DNA of 64,000 nt from RFSX01 sp965248155 (GTDB taxonomy: Bacteria > Bacteroidota > Bacteroidia > Chitinophagales > Saprospiraceae), in contig CBDFIO010000002.1 of NCBI GenBank assembly GCA_965248155.1, forward strand, positions 1,302,001-1,366,000, given 5' to 3'. The notes below the pieces were generated by a model. The model was not told the origin of the DNA and did not search any database. It was given only the letters and a program-made list of their open reading frames with translations. Below are positions 9,240 through 19,473 of this stretch, piece after piece. Numbering within the stretch: the first letter of the stretch is position 1; every line of letters begins with the position of its first letter. The position numbers and the translations under genes were made by a program.

Positions 9240-10214
9240 TTGCCAAAGCATGTCTCTCCTTCGATCAAGATTACCGGGATTATTCTATTTCTTATTTCAT
9301 CATTTATTCTAGGAGAGTTTTTAATGAGAGTTTTTCTTTTTGAAGAACTTAGAATTTGGAATGATGAAAGGAGTCTTGTTTATGATTATCATAGAGAATT
9401 TGGATGGTTTCCAAAACCTGAATCTGCATATTTATTACTAGATCTTCGACCTTTTAAAGTACAGCACAATAATCGAGGATTTCGAGACCATCATCATGGA
9501 GAAAAAAAGTCCAAGCGAATTCTATTTGTTGGTGATTCTTTTGTTTGGGGCTATGATGTAGAAAGAACAGATCGATTTACTGAAAAGATCCAAGAAAAAC
9601 TTAGAGGATGGGAAGTTGTTAATTTAGGAGTCAGTGGATATGGAACTGATCAGACTTATGTGTTATTACAAGATCAAATTGAATATTATAAGCCAGAGTT
9701 AGTTTGTTTAATCTTTGATTACATCAGTGATCCGGAAGACAACTCCACCAATTTTAACTATGGAGCATATTACAAACCTTATTTTATTAAGGAAAATGAC
9801 AGCATGATATTAAAAGGAGTTCCCGTACCCCAAGGAATGAATTACTTTGCTCAGGCATATCCTCTAATATCTAAAAGCTATATGATCAGATATTTCAAAA
9901 GACTTTCTCTTTTTAACAACAACCCTCAATTTTTCTCAGATGATAATATAAGCAGTGATTTGATACTTGCGATGAAGAATCTGATTATTTCTTACGGGGC
10001 TGACTTCTTTGTAGGATTTACCGAAATAAGGCAGGATGAGAATGAAATTTCGTTTTGTCAGCAAAATAATCTTGCTTGTATTGACCTTAGTACAAACCAG
10101 AGATATCCTGACATGGGAGAGCATTGGACTCCTGAAGGCTACTCATTTGTGGCTGATAGAATTTTGGAATTTTTATTTCAAAATAAAGTTGTTAAGGAAC
10201 AAACTGAAAAGTGA
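9240..10214 (+). CDS. SGNH/GDSL-fold hydrolase or acyltransferase
   Basis: This 324-residue protein has an N-terminal span (about 10-30) and the SGNH blocks GDSFVWGYDV, NLGVSGYGTD and GEHWTPEGY. The frame is closed by a stop at 9219-9221 and the first usable start is TTG at 9240, since the nearby ATG at 9249 is out of frame. It follows the previous SGNH gene after 92 bp on the same strand. It is probably an envelope-anchored esterase or acyltransferase acting on the same product as its neighbours. Start choice is moderately certain. Confidence 0.8.
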   Translation: MPKHVSPSIKITGIILFLISSFILGEFLMRVFLFEELRIWNDERSLVYDYHREFGWFPKPESAYLLLDLRPFKVQHNNRGFRDHHHGEKKSKRILFVGDSFVWGYDVERTDRFTEKIQEKLRGWEVVNLGVSGYGTDQTYVLLQDQIEYYKPELVCLIFDYISDPEDNSTNFNYGAYYKPYFIKENDSMILKGVPVPQGMNYFAQAYPLISKSYMIRYFKRLSLFNNNPQFFSDDNISSDLILAMKNLIISYGADFFVGFTEIRQDENEISFCQQNNLACIDLSTNQRYPDMGEHWTPEGYSFVADRILEFLFQNKVVKEQTEK

Positions 10215-10227
10215 GAAAGAATATATT

Positions 10228-11433
10228 TTATTCTTCAATTCCTTTCAATTGACTCCAAAAATTATGCAGTTCTTGCCCTAAAAGAAGATAAGACTCCCCT
10301 TTCATATGATCATCATAATTCCAATATAAATGCTTGTTCTGGGATTCTTTTTCCTTTATAAAATTTGATAAATCTAGAAAGGGAATATCAAGACTTTCGC
10401 ATTTTTCTTTGAGTGCTTTTCTATGAACCTGATAGCTTGAACTTGTTAAGTCGATGGGGTCTACGCATTCTTTAAGACAATATTCTTTTTCGTACTGATA
10501 ATAGTGATTTGTGATCATACTTCTTGCGGGGATATAGTAAATAATAAGCTCTACCTCGTGAAGCTCAGCATAGGATTTTATATAATTAAATGCATTTCCT
10601 AGGTTCGGCTCTTTAGCCAGCATCTCTTTTTCTCTCAGAATTTGATTGGTTCGGAAAGGATTCGATCTACCTCTTCTCATACTTTCTACTAAATCCGCTC
10701 TTACATGCTTCCTTATTTCACCTTCATGTTTGGTTAAGGGGGATTGTTTTTCAGGTACAAAAGGAAGAAACCTTTTTTCAGGAATAAACCATCTAAAATT
10801 TATCGACCTGTTTTTTCGCGCCTCTCTAATAAGTTCAATTATTCTTGGGACAAAGAAATTAAAGTATTCAGGATCTAGATTGCCGGATGGAATAAGAGGC
10901 GTTTTATCAGAAAGATCATTTGAAAAAACACACAACATAATAACATCGGGTTTAAAGATCGGTATTGCATCTGTAATCACCTTGAGATAAGAATTAAGGC
11001 CTCTACCCAACATGCCGAAATTCATTATTTCTACATTATCTCGTTCTAAAAAAGAGCGAAATCCCTTGGGAATTGTTTCTTCTTGTGATGCCATAACACC
11101 TTCTACAAAACTGTCACCAACAAACATAAAGCGTTGAGAACCATTGCGTTTTTTTACCTTCCACTCATTATCTCTGAAGCCATATCTGTTCATGTAATGA
11201 ATGAATCGATTATTCGTATCTGGAGTTGATTCCCAATACCAACTTATATTTTTTTGATGAGCTACATTATGATTGTCAATCTCATCTTTCATATAATAGC
11301 TGCGATCAAAATTTTTGAGTTCGGGGATGGGAAAACAAAGTCTTAAACAAAGCTCTTGAATTATCAGAATAAAAATGAAATACAAGAGAAATCGAAATAT
11401 AAATGATCGCTGCATTTCAAATAAAGGTATCAT
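10228..11433 (-). CDS. SGNH-like membrane-anchored protein
   Basis: This 401-residue protein has a membrane anchor near residues 12-30 and an SGNH core: VGDSFVEGVMAS (Ser), NFGMLGRG, a third block near LCVFSNDLSD (Asn), and a C-terminal DDHMKGESYLLLG supplying Asp and His. The long insert between blocks III and V (about residues 190-340) is basic and helical. It is convergent with the preceding SGNH gene, 13 bp apart, so it is transcribed separately. Annotated starts MIPLFEM and MQRS are both possible. Function is inferred as O-acyl transfer or removal on an exported molecule. Confidence 0.78.
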   Translation of the reverse strand: MIPLFEMQRSFIFRFLLYFIFILIIQELCLRLCFPIPELKNFDRSYYMKDEIDNHNVAHQKNISWYWESTPDTNNRFIHYMNRYGFRDNEWKVKKRNGSQRFMFVGDSFVEGVMASQEETIPKGFRSFLERDNVEIMNFGMLGRGLNSYLKVITDAIPIFKPDVIMLCVFSNDLSDKTPLIPSGNLDPEYFNFFVPRIIELIREARKNRSINFRWFIPEKRFLPFVPEKQSPLTKHEGEIRKHVRADLVESMRRGRSNPFRTNQILREKEMLAKEPNLGNAFNYIKSYAELHEVELIIYYIPARSMITNHYYQYEKEYCLKECVDPIDLTSSSYQVHRKALKEKCESLDIPFLDLSNFIKEKESQNKHLYWNYDDHMKGESYLLLGQELHNFWSQLKGIEE

Positions 11434-11623
11434 AAAATATCTTTTGAATATATTTATTATCTATATGTTGATTTTACTTTATTAATATATTTTTCAACTC
11501 AGAACTCTTTGAGCATTTCAAATTTTGTTTGGATTATTTTTGTGGCTTTCATCTGTATTTCATGGGTGGTTATAATTCTGTTCAATCGTTTGAAATCAAG
11601 GCAATCCGCAATAAAATCCTTCG

Positions 11624-11631
11624 TAATATTT
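11624..11631. repeat. Left target-site duplicate of the IS1595 element
   Basis: The sequence TAATATTT here matches TAATATTA at 12680-12687 in seven of eight bases. An 8-bp duplication is the normal IS1595-family footprint, so insertion was probably recent and in place. Confidence 0.65.
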
Positions 11632-12679
11632 TATGACTATCGGATTGCTTGCACAAGACACTATAATTTCGTATCTTTCTAATTATTAGACACTTAGTTA
11701 TGAAGTTACAAGATTTTTTCAAAAAGTATCCAGATGAAGCAAGCTGCAAAGCTCACTTTAAAGCAGAAAGAGATAGACAAGGAGTTATTTGTAAGCGTTG
11801 CCAATCTCAAGAGCATTATTGGCTATCCACAAGAAGTCAATACCAATGTAAATCCTGTAAGTTTAGAACGACTTTACGTAGTGGAACATTACTACATAAA
11901 TCTCAGCTACCCTACTACTATTGGTATTTTGGAATGATGATGCTTACCAGCACAAAAAAGAGTTTTTCTGCATTAGAAATACAAAGACAGTTAGGTCATC
12001 CCTATTATGAGCCTATTTGGTATATGCTTCATAAAATACGTCACTCTATGGGTAGGCGAGATGATAATTATCTTCTTGGTAATCAAGTTGAACTTGATGA
12101 AGGTTTCTTTGAAATAGTTCCCAACAAAGAAAGACGAGATCAAACCGTAATAGAATTAGAAAACAATGATGGAAAATATAAGAGAGGTAAAGGAAGTCAA
12201 AAGCAAGCAATAGTATTGGTTATGGCTGAATCAATATCTGTGGAACCTACTAAAAAATACAGGCACAAAACCAATAAAAAAGTGAGATACATTAAAATGA
12301 AATTACTAGATGACCTTAGCAAAGAAAGCACCAATGCACAAGTAGAACAAGCTATTGATACAAAAACATCTGCAATAACAGACGGAGCTAATAACTATAA
12401 TGATTTAGCAAACAGCCTCACTGACCATAAAGCTGTGGTAATAAAGGACAAGAAAGAGACTCGTAAAATTCTGCCTTGGGTTCATATAGTCATAAGCAAT
12501 GCCAAAAGATTGCTGTTAGATGTGCATCATTCCATTGGTGAGCAATATCTGCAAAGTTATCTCGATGAGTTCTGCTATAAGTTTAATAGAAAATACTTCA
12601 ATTCTGTATTCGATAGAGTTGTAACTAACTCTGTATCTGTAAAATGGGAGGTAAATATGTAATTAATCCGATAGTCATA
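11632..12679 (+). mobile_element. IS1595-family insertion sequence (1048 bp)
   Basis: The element is bounded by inverted repeats TATGACTATCGGATT at 11632 and its complement ending at 12679. It contains one full-length transposase gene. It is flanked by near-perfect 8-bp direct repeats and splits an SGNH hydrolase gene. Confidence 0.85.
11700..12662 (+). CDS. IS1595-family transposase
   Basis: This 320-residue protein has an N-terminal zinc ribbon (CKRCQSQEHYW and YQCKSCKFRTT, four Cys at about residues 31-56). It then has an ISXO2-like DDE/N core: QVELDEGFFEI (Asp/Glu), AITDGANNYNDL (Asp) and HIVISNAKRLLLDVHHSIG. The end FCYKFNRKY is typical of the family. The frame is uninterrupted and the element ends are conserved, so it may be active. 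Confidence 0.93.
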   Translation: MKLQDFFKKYPDEASCKAHFKAERDRQGVICKRCQSQEHYWLSTRSQYQCKSCKFRTTLRSGTLLHKSQLPYYYWYFGMMMLTSTKKSFSALEIQRQLGHPYYEPIWYMLHKIRHSMGRRDDNYLLGNQVELDEGFFEIVPNKERRDQTVIELENNDGKYKRGKGSQKQAIVLVMAESISVEPTKKYRHKTNKKVRYIKMKLLDDLSKESTNAQVEQAIDTKTSAITDGANNYNDLANSLTDHKAVVIKDKKETRKILPWVHIVISNAKRLLLDVHHSIGEQYLQSYLDEFCYKFNRKYFNSVFDRVVTNSVSVKWEVNM

Positions 12680-13868
12680 TAATATTAATTTCTTTATTTG
12701 TCCTTATATCTGCTATTGAACTTTCTTTTTTCTTCATACCCGGGATAAAATCAATACATAATCCATGGTACATTTGGGCTGGCGAAGGCTTAAACACAGA
12801 CAATAACGAGCTACCATTCAAGAGGAAAGCATCAATAGAATGGGAAGGAAAGTCTCATGGAGATTTAGCTTTTTTTAATAATGATCTTGACCCCTATGCA
12901 AGGACAGTAATATTTACTACGGATGAGAACGGATTCAGAAACAAAATTAAACTTCAATACCCAGATATTGTATTACTTGGAGATTCATATTCTGAAGCGG
13001 GAAATGTAAACTTTGAGGAGAGTTTTTCTTACAAATTATCTGAGATGTCAGGAAAAGGAATTCTTAATTTGTCTACAGCAGGTTATTGTCCTCCTACAGA
13101 ATTAATTGTCCTTAAAAAGTATGGACTTAGTACAAAACCTAAAAAGATTATCCTTCAACTGACGGAAGCAAATGATCTTAAAGAGTCCTATGAATACAGG
13201 ACATGGATTGTGAAGAATAAACCCAGATATAATTTTCAAAAAATTAATACAACAAAATACCAGCAATGGCAACAACGGTCAATCTTACATAGGATTTATA
13301 AAATCATGAATCCAAATACTTTAAACCCTTATTCGTGGGAAGGGCATTATGAAGTTGAAGGTCGTCAGAGCATATCGGTTAGATTTGAAAAACTATCTGG
13401 AAGTCATCTTAATCCTGAAGAGAATCCAGGTTGGGAAATCATGAAGAATTCAATTCTTGAAATTGATCGTATATGCGATAGCTTGAATATAGAATTATAT
13501 GTTCTCTTTATTCCTGAAAAATTCAACGTATTAAAAGATATTGTACGCTTTGATGATTTTATTAAAACATCCCTTTATAAATCAAATTTGAATTATAAGA
13601 CTTCTTCAATCGAGCAGTTACTTGAAGAATTGTCATATAGAATGAACAGACCTTTTATCAATGTTAAAGAAGATCTGCAGACTCAATCAAAAAATGGGAC
13701 ATTAAGTTTTCTTCCTTTTGACACCCATTTATCTCCTGAAGGTCACACTAAAGTTGCAGAGTTATTATATGAAAGATTGTACAATCATTAATAAGAAGAT
13801 TAATTAGAAAATTCTAAACTTTAAGCCCTCGAAAATATCATTATCTTCATTCTCCAGATTAATTTTTC

Positions 13869-14849
13869 ATGATATCCTTAGTCATCCCTATTTATAATGA
13901 AATCAGCAATATTAAAACCCTTCATCAAGGGATTTCATCCTTGTCTGGATCTATAGGGTATAGTCTGGAAGTGATTTTTATTGATGACGGATCAACAGAT
14001 AAATCTTACCAAGCATTAAAAGAAATTACGGATAATAGTCCAGGGTATAAGATTATTAAATTATCCAGAAATTTTGGACAGCAAGCAGCCATAACCGCAG
14101 GCATTAAATACACATCAGGAGATGCCGTTATTATCCTTGATGCAGATTTGCAAGACCCCCTGGAAGTCATTCCTGAATTTATTGCGAAGTGGAAAGAAGG
14201 GTATGAAGTTGTATATGGAGTTCGTAAAAAACGTAAAGAGAATCTACTCAAGCGAAATATGTATCGATTATTCTATAAGCTTCTTTCAATAATAAGCCCT
14301 ATAGAAATTCCTATAGACAGTGGGGATTTTGGTCTTGTGGATAGAAAAGTTGTAGATGTAATGATTAAGGAGATGCCTGAGAGTAATCGTTTTCACAGGG
14401 GTTTACGCGCCTATGCAGGGTTCAATCAGATTGGCTTGAATTATGAATGGTCAAAACGGTAAGCGGGACAATCTAAATATACAATGACCAAATTATTAAG
14501 ACTTGCTCTTGATGGATTATTGGATTACAGTACTTTTCCATTACAGCTTGCTTCTATTTTTGGATTTATTGTAGCATTTGTTTCATTTATTGCCGGCATA
14601 TTCTTTATTCTTCATAGACTTCTTGATTTTAAAATTCTTGGATATTCTCCAGCGGATGTTCCAGGTATGGCTTCTTTGGTCGTAGCTGTTTTCTTCCTTG
14701 GTGGACTAATATTAATGATCTTAGGAATTATAGGAGAGTATATTGGCCGGATTTACTTTGAAGTCAAGTCGCGTCCTTCTTTCATAGTAGAAGAAGTTTA
14801 TGAAAGTAATTTGTCAATTTCTTCTATTAATAGCAATTCTGAAAATTGA
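13869..14849 (+). pseudogene. GT2 glycosyltransferase (DPM1/ArnC-like) with an in-frame stop
   Basis: One frame encodes about 326 residues interrupted by TAA at 14460-14462. The first part is a GT-A domain: VIPIYNEISNIKTL, VIFIDDGSTDKS, the DXD-like ILDADLQDP, and DSGDFGLVDRK. After the stop the same frame goes on with AGQSKYTMTKLLRLALDGL, the family's usual continuation of the R-x-x-G-x-SKY segment, then two transmembrane helices. Such enzymes load a sugar onto polyprenyl phosphate or extend one for flipping. One change (for example AAA or AAG to TAA) explains the break. Unless the stop is read through, the product lacks its membrane part. Confidence 0.85.
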
Positions 14850-16220
14850 ATAAAGAAAAGCACAACCATGATGATTTAATTGTAGTGGGAGGAGGTATTA
14901 CAGGACTTTGTATTGCTTACTTGGCTGCAAGAGAGGGACAAAAAGTAACCCTAATTGAAGGAGGAAAAAGAATTGGTGGATTATTAGCAACTTTCCCAAT
15001 TTGTGATACGCATTTAGAAAAATTTTACCACCACTTTTTTGTTCAAGATGAAGCTTTAATGTGGTTGCTAGAAGATCTCGGAATACATCATAAATTAAAA
15101 TTTTCAAAGACAAGCATGGGTCTTTATTATAATGGTCAACTATATGATTTCGGGAAGCCCTCAGACTTGCTAAGATTTTCTCCTTTAAATCTTTTTGATT
15201 CAATTAGATATCTAGCTTCAGGATACTTTCTTGGAAAGTTTGCCAACTGGTCAAAGAATGAAAATGTCAGTGCTTTAAGTTGGTTAAAAAAACATGCCGG
15301 ATACAAATCAACTCGAATTATTTGGGAACCTATGTTCCGTAACAAATTTGGTACACTGGCAGATTCAATTCCTTTGGCTTGGCTTATAGGGAGACTCAGA
15401 CAAAGAATGCAGTCTAGAAAACGTGGAAATGAGAACTTGGGATACCTTGAAGGAAGTCTTAAAACACTACTTGACAGCTTGCAGGAAAGATTAAAAAGTT
15501 TAGGTGTATCAATAATCACAGAATCACAGAATCACCGGTTAGAGAACTTAAGATTGAAAACAATGAGATAAAGAGTGTGTGTACAGATCAAATCACTTAT
15601 TCTGCTTGTAAGGTGGTTTTGACTATTCAACACAAAATTGCGCATCATTGTTAAATGAATCAAATCCGATCCTTGCTCAACAACTAGGTCAAATACAGTA
15701 TTATGGAGCTGTGTGTCTTATATTAAAGATGAAAAAATCTATAAGTGGATACTATTGGTTGAATGTCGCGGATGAAAAGATCCCTTTTGGTGGCATAATA
15801 GAACAAACTCGATTCGTTGACTTGCACATATATGATGATTATCATATTGCCTATCTTTCAAAGTATTATTTATCTGATGATCCAATTTCAAGTATGAATG
15901 ATGAAGAGGCGGCAAATCATATGATGGAAGGGATAAAAACAATCAATCCTGAATTTGAATATTCCGATATTGTAGATAAATATCTCTATAAGACAACTAC
16001 GGCAGCAATTCATACCGAGATTGGATTCCGGAAAAATATTATTGATGTGAATACATCTGTTTCTGGATTGTATATTGGTAATATGATGCATGTTTTTCCT
16101 GATGAGCGAAGTATTAACAATGCTATTGTAGTTGCATCAAAAGCTTGTCAACAAATGAATATCGATACTTCGTATGTTCCACATGGTAAATCATTATCGG
16201 GTAAAATTGGATTTAGTTAA
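14846..16220 (+). pseudogene. FAD-dependent amine-oxidase-family protein, frameshifted twice
   Basis: It starts with TTG at 14846 overlapping the upstream stop. The N-terminal Rossmann motif is LIVVGGGITGLCIAYLAARE with a downstream GGLLATF. The frame then ends at 15571, but a second frame carries VRELKIENNEIKS onward and a third begins SLLNESNPILAQQLGQ and runs to 16220, ending with the FAD-binding GLYIGNMMHVFPDERSINNA. The first shift is explained by a tandem duplication of AATCACAG at 15514-15529; removing one copy restores the frame. A second small shift lies near 15620-15640. Homologous proteins act next to polyprenyl-phosphate glycosyltransferases, as here. The gene is dead in this sequence unless these are sequencing errors. 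Confidence 0.82.
15514..15529. repeat. 8-bp tandem duplication causing a frameshift
   Basis: AATCACAG occurs twice in a row, followed by AATCACC. Deleting one copy restores the frame of the FAD-dependent protein across this point. Confidence 0.85.
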
Positions 16221-16262
16221 TTTCAAAATTTTAAATAATACTTTTCCAGGAATAATCTATCT

Positions 16263-18245
16263 GTGAAAAAATCATTTGTTCAAAGAATCTCACCTTTTAC
16301 CCCTCCTGTAATCATAGGACTTATTTTTTTTGGCTTATACTTAATTGCTCTGTCTAAACCGAATATGTGGTGGGGACTACACTGCATCTATTTTATACCG
16401 CCAGTTTGGAAATTTATTCTTCTTGTAATATCTTTTCTGACCATCATTTTTTATAAGGGCCGTTTTTTAAAGCGTACTATAAATAGTATTCAGAATTTGA
16501 AGTTTGTCAATGAATATAAAATAGTCCGGATAGTTGCTGTCAGCTTAGTTTTTGGAGTAATCTATTATTCTTTTCCGATGCATGAAAGTTTATATGGTGA
16601 TGCAGAATTATTCAAAGAAAAACTAGGAGAGCGAACGACAGAGTTTAGTGACATCTATGTAAAGCATCTTTTATCTCCAAATGTATTTTCTCCAAAATCA
16701 GGAAACACCACAACACTTTCAGCAGTAAGATTACTTTCATTTTATACAGATGCAACACATGAAAAAATATTCCTTTGGATAGGTACTGTGTTTGGATTTA
16801 TGTTTGTAGGCTTGTGGTTATATTTTATACAGATATACTTCAAGAGATTTGATACCAAGATGCTGTTTGCCATTGTTGTATTGACAGCACCCTTTACCCA
16901 GTTTTTCTTTGGTTTTGAGGAGATTTATGCTCCTGCTTATTTCTTTCTGAGTGCGTACTTTATTCTTGTACTTATGTATTTTAGGACAAGGACAATTCGC
17001 ACATTGATCCTAATGGCTATTTCCTTATTTTTAGCACTTAAAACACATTCCTCTTCATTTCTTCTTGTCCCTTCATTTGTGTTAATTTCTCTTTTTCATT
17101 TCTGGAAGGATAAACAGAATATTAGAAAATATTTTAACTGGAAATATACTATCCTGCTGTTTGGGATTCCAATTGTTGTTGCTGGAGCCTAGATATATTT
17201 TTTCATTCTGAAAGATCATATTGACGAGAGGTTCGTTAATCTGAATGTAGACATTTACACACGACTTTTTCTTCCAATTGTAGCACCTGAAGCTCCACTT
17301 GATCGCTATACTATATTAAGCTTCTATCACTTTTTTGATTATTTCAATTTACTTTTTCTTTGGTCTGCTCCTTGTCTTTTTATTTTAACTGTTAGTGTGA
17401 TGTGGAGAAGCAAGGTTGAAATTCATAAACTTGAATTCATTGTAACGGGTTTTACCTTATTTCTTTACCTCTTCCTGTTTTTTATGATCAATCCTTTGAT
17501 GAGTATGCCTGTGGATTGCGATTATTTTTCCTTAGGAGGAATTCCACTTTTAGCATTTTCAGCTGTAATCATCTCTCAACTTGAAGTACAAAAGATGTCT
17601 TCTCTCATATTAGGGCCTCTTCTAGAAATAAGTCTCCTTTCAATACCCGTTTTTTATGTCAATTCTGATCGAGAAGCGCTTTCATACAGATTCGAAAATT
17701 TAGGAGAGCATGTATTTAAGTCTTATTGGATAAGATCTGCAGGTGACATCAATGCCGGGATTGCTATGATGCCAGAAGACAAACAATTATATCAATCGAG
17801 GTATAAGAGGATTATCAGCGACCTTGAACCCTTTGCCCTTCTTGGTAACGATACTGAATATGCGGTACTGGTATGGACATTGGCTAAGTATTGTAGAGTT
17901 GAATTAAAGGATTATAAGACAGCATTATACTATCACGAATTATCTCAAAAGTATGATCCAAAGTTTGTTGTAAACTATCTTGGTTTGATGGAATCTTGTT
18001 TTAAACAAAACCGATTCATAGAGGCCTATAATTACAGCCTAAAACTTGTCGAGCACAAGCATCCAAATGAGGAGCGTGCTTTAAGTATTGGCATTCATTG
18101 CGCATTATCTGGAGAACTTTATGAGGAGGCATTAGCACTTTGTAATAAATACCTAAACAAATTTGAGGATGAAGATATTCGATACATAAAAGAAAACCTT
18201 GAAATGGGGCGTAAACAATCTGCTTTGAAAGCTATTTTTGAGTAA
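16263..18245 (+). pseudogene. Multi-span membrane protein with TPR-like tail (paralogue 3), nonsense-broken
   Basis: A GTG start at 16263 opens a frame homologous to paralogues 1 and 2: an early WGLHCIYFIPPVW, an acidic loop SLYGDAELFKE, and after the break YFFILKDHIDER, APEAPLDRYTILSF and NPLMSMPVDCDYFSLGG. TAG at 17190-17192 interrupts it in frame where paralogue 1 has Leu (context VGIYLYFFILKDH), so a single TTG-to-TAG change is enough. The tail keeps TPR-like helices (around YKTALYYHELSQKYDPKF). The DWD motif of the other two reads DCD here. Together with the broken GT2 and FAD genes just upstream, this marks a decaying subcluster. Confidence 0.83.
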
Positions 18246-18286
18246 CTCTACAAAATCCTATGCCGCAAATGTTTTTGTATGCGGAT

Positions 18287-18728
18287 TTATTTCGATTGAT
18301 CTTTAAGTTCAAAAAGATAGACTTGATTTTCACCTTTAGGTTGGTATAAAGGAGCATCATCGCCAAAAACATATTTGCTTTCGCTTGAATTAAAAATATC
18401 TGCGACCCCAATGAGATTATATTCTTTTCGAGTAAGGTTTCCGTAATATACCAATACGCTTGTTTTAGAATCCTCTCTTTTCATTATCGACAATGGATGG
18501 TCAACGCCAACTACAAACCTTGGTTCATTCCCCATTACATCCTGAATAAACTCATCCTGTTTGCTTTTTTCTTCATCAAGTTCATTAGGCACAAAATCTG
18601 GTTCTTCTAGCATGTATGGCATATACATATGTTTCGTTGGAGATTTTAATCCTATATAAAAATTAATCTGAAGTTCAGAACCGAATACCAAAAGTTTATC
18701 ACCTTGAGATTTGATCTCATTAACATAG
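18287..18728 (-). pseudogene. C-terminal stump of a GT39/PMT-like membrane glycosyltransferase
   Basis: Only about 147 C-terminal residues remain; the frame enters the truncated IS982 copy at 18729, so the N-terminal membrane part is lost. The remnant begins DYVNEIKSQGDKLLVFGSEL and continues INFYIGLKSPTKHMYMPY, the periplasmic C-terminal domain style of PMT/ArnT-like proteins (a pattern like DKILVWG...YFLLGRKSPTRFIY). It ends ENQVYLFELKDQSK. The family call is from this pattern only. It is convergent with the membrane-TPR paralogue 3. Confidence 0.6.
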
Positions 18729-19411
18729 TCGGCTATTTTCCCAATCTGGTATCTTATAATCGGATGGTGGAGTTGCAAACCAAAGCGGTCCTACCATTAG
18801 CCTTGTTTGTAAAGATGTACCGAATGGGTAAATGTAGTGGGATATCCTTTATTGATTCAACCAGTATCCGGGTCTGTCACAATCGAAGGATTCATTCCCA
18901 CAAGGTGTTTGCTGGACTGGCCAAACGAGGCAAGACTTCAAAGGGTTGGTTTTATGGTTTCAAACTTCATCTGGTTCATAATGACCGGGGCGAAGTGATT
19001 GATTTTCAACTCACTCCGGGCAATGTGCATGATAATGCCGTATTGAAGTGTAAACGGTTTATGAAGAAGGTCTATGGCCGGTTGTTCGGTGATAAAGGCT
19101 ATATTGTCAACAAGCAAATCTTTGACACTCTTTTCTTGAGAGGTATTCATTTGATTACTAAGTTGAGACGGAATATGAAATCCAAAATGATTACACCCCT
19201 ACAGGATGCTCTTCTGCTCCGAAAACTTGCTATCTCTGAAACCATTATTGACCAACTCAAAAATATTTCACAGATCGAACATACAAGGCATCGTTCCTTT
19301 GCCGGATTTTTCGTCAATATACTTGGTGGACTTTGTGCCTACGGGTTTAAAGAATCTAAACCCTCCATTTATAAGAATCTGGTCGATACCAAACAACTCC
19401 TTTTGGCCTAG
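18729..19411 (+). pseudogene. IS982 transposase, 5'-truncated
   Basis: The retained part begins at GYFPNLVSYNRMVELQTK and runs to the normal C-terminus LVDTKQLLLA, matching residues from about 77 of the 301-residue full-length copy. A chance in-frame ATG upstream (18704) would add foreign residues. The DDE core (SFIDSTSIRVCHN, LFGDKGYI) is present but the N-terminal domain is gone, so activity is unlikely. Confidence 0.88.
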
Positions 19412-19430
19412 TCTTACATCGAACTCACGT
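18729..19430 (+). mobile_element. IS982-family element, left-truncated copy
   Basis: From base 18729 (cggctattttccc) to 19430 the sequence matches the complete IS982 element at 34751-35780 in opposite orientation, including the right terminal repeat CTTACATCGAACTCACGT. About 330 bp of the transposase-start end are missing, and the cut falls inside the GT39-like gene. The retained right end abuts a scrap of the IS3 element, so this copy had inserted into an IS3 relative. Confidence 0.9.
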
Positions 19431-19470
19431 TAATTTACACTTTTAAAAGTTAAATTCAAATATTCTTGTC
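19431..19470 (-). mobile_element. Remnant of the IS3-element right end
   Basis: The segment TTTACACTTTTAAAAGTTAA plus ATTCAAATATTCTTGTC matches bases 243-280 of IS3 copy A with about two mismatches. It is the end of orfB on the minus strand, lacking the terminal repeat. It is all that remains of a third IS3 copy, cut by the IS982 insertion on its left. Confidence 0.8.
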
Positions 19471-19473
19471 TAG

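Larger units (their letters stand above)
11509..13791 (+). pseudogene. SGNH hydrolase gene split by an IS1595 element
   Basis: Removing the IS (11632-12679) and one target duplicate joins two open frames exactly. The left part, from a TTG at 11509, encodes a hydrophobic start (SISNFVWIIFVAFICISW). The right part continues with FVLISAIELSFFFIPG and runs through LLGDSYSEAGN, NLSTAGYCPP and FDTHLSPEGHTKVAELL to the stop at 13791. That gives an anchored SGNH protein of about 410 residues with Ser, Gly and Asp-His blocks intact. The right part retains a possible internal start at 13045, but that would lack the catalytic Ser block. The gene therefore looks inactive. Confidence 0.8.

Noticed and set aside
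14898..15203. 101-codon minus-strand frame within the FAD gene
   Set aside because: The plus strand there encodes a recognisable Rossmann motif; the minus frame has none.
18263..18284. CCGCA...TGCGG hairpin between converging genes
   Set aside because: The stem is only 5 bp with a 12-nt loop and no clean T-run; too weak to call a terminator.
18704..18775. Upstream ATG as a true start for the truncated IS982 transposase
   Set aside because: The residues before GYFPNLVS are from the neighbouring GT39-like gene read in reverse, not transposase.
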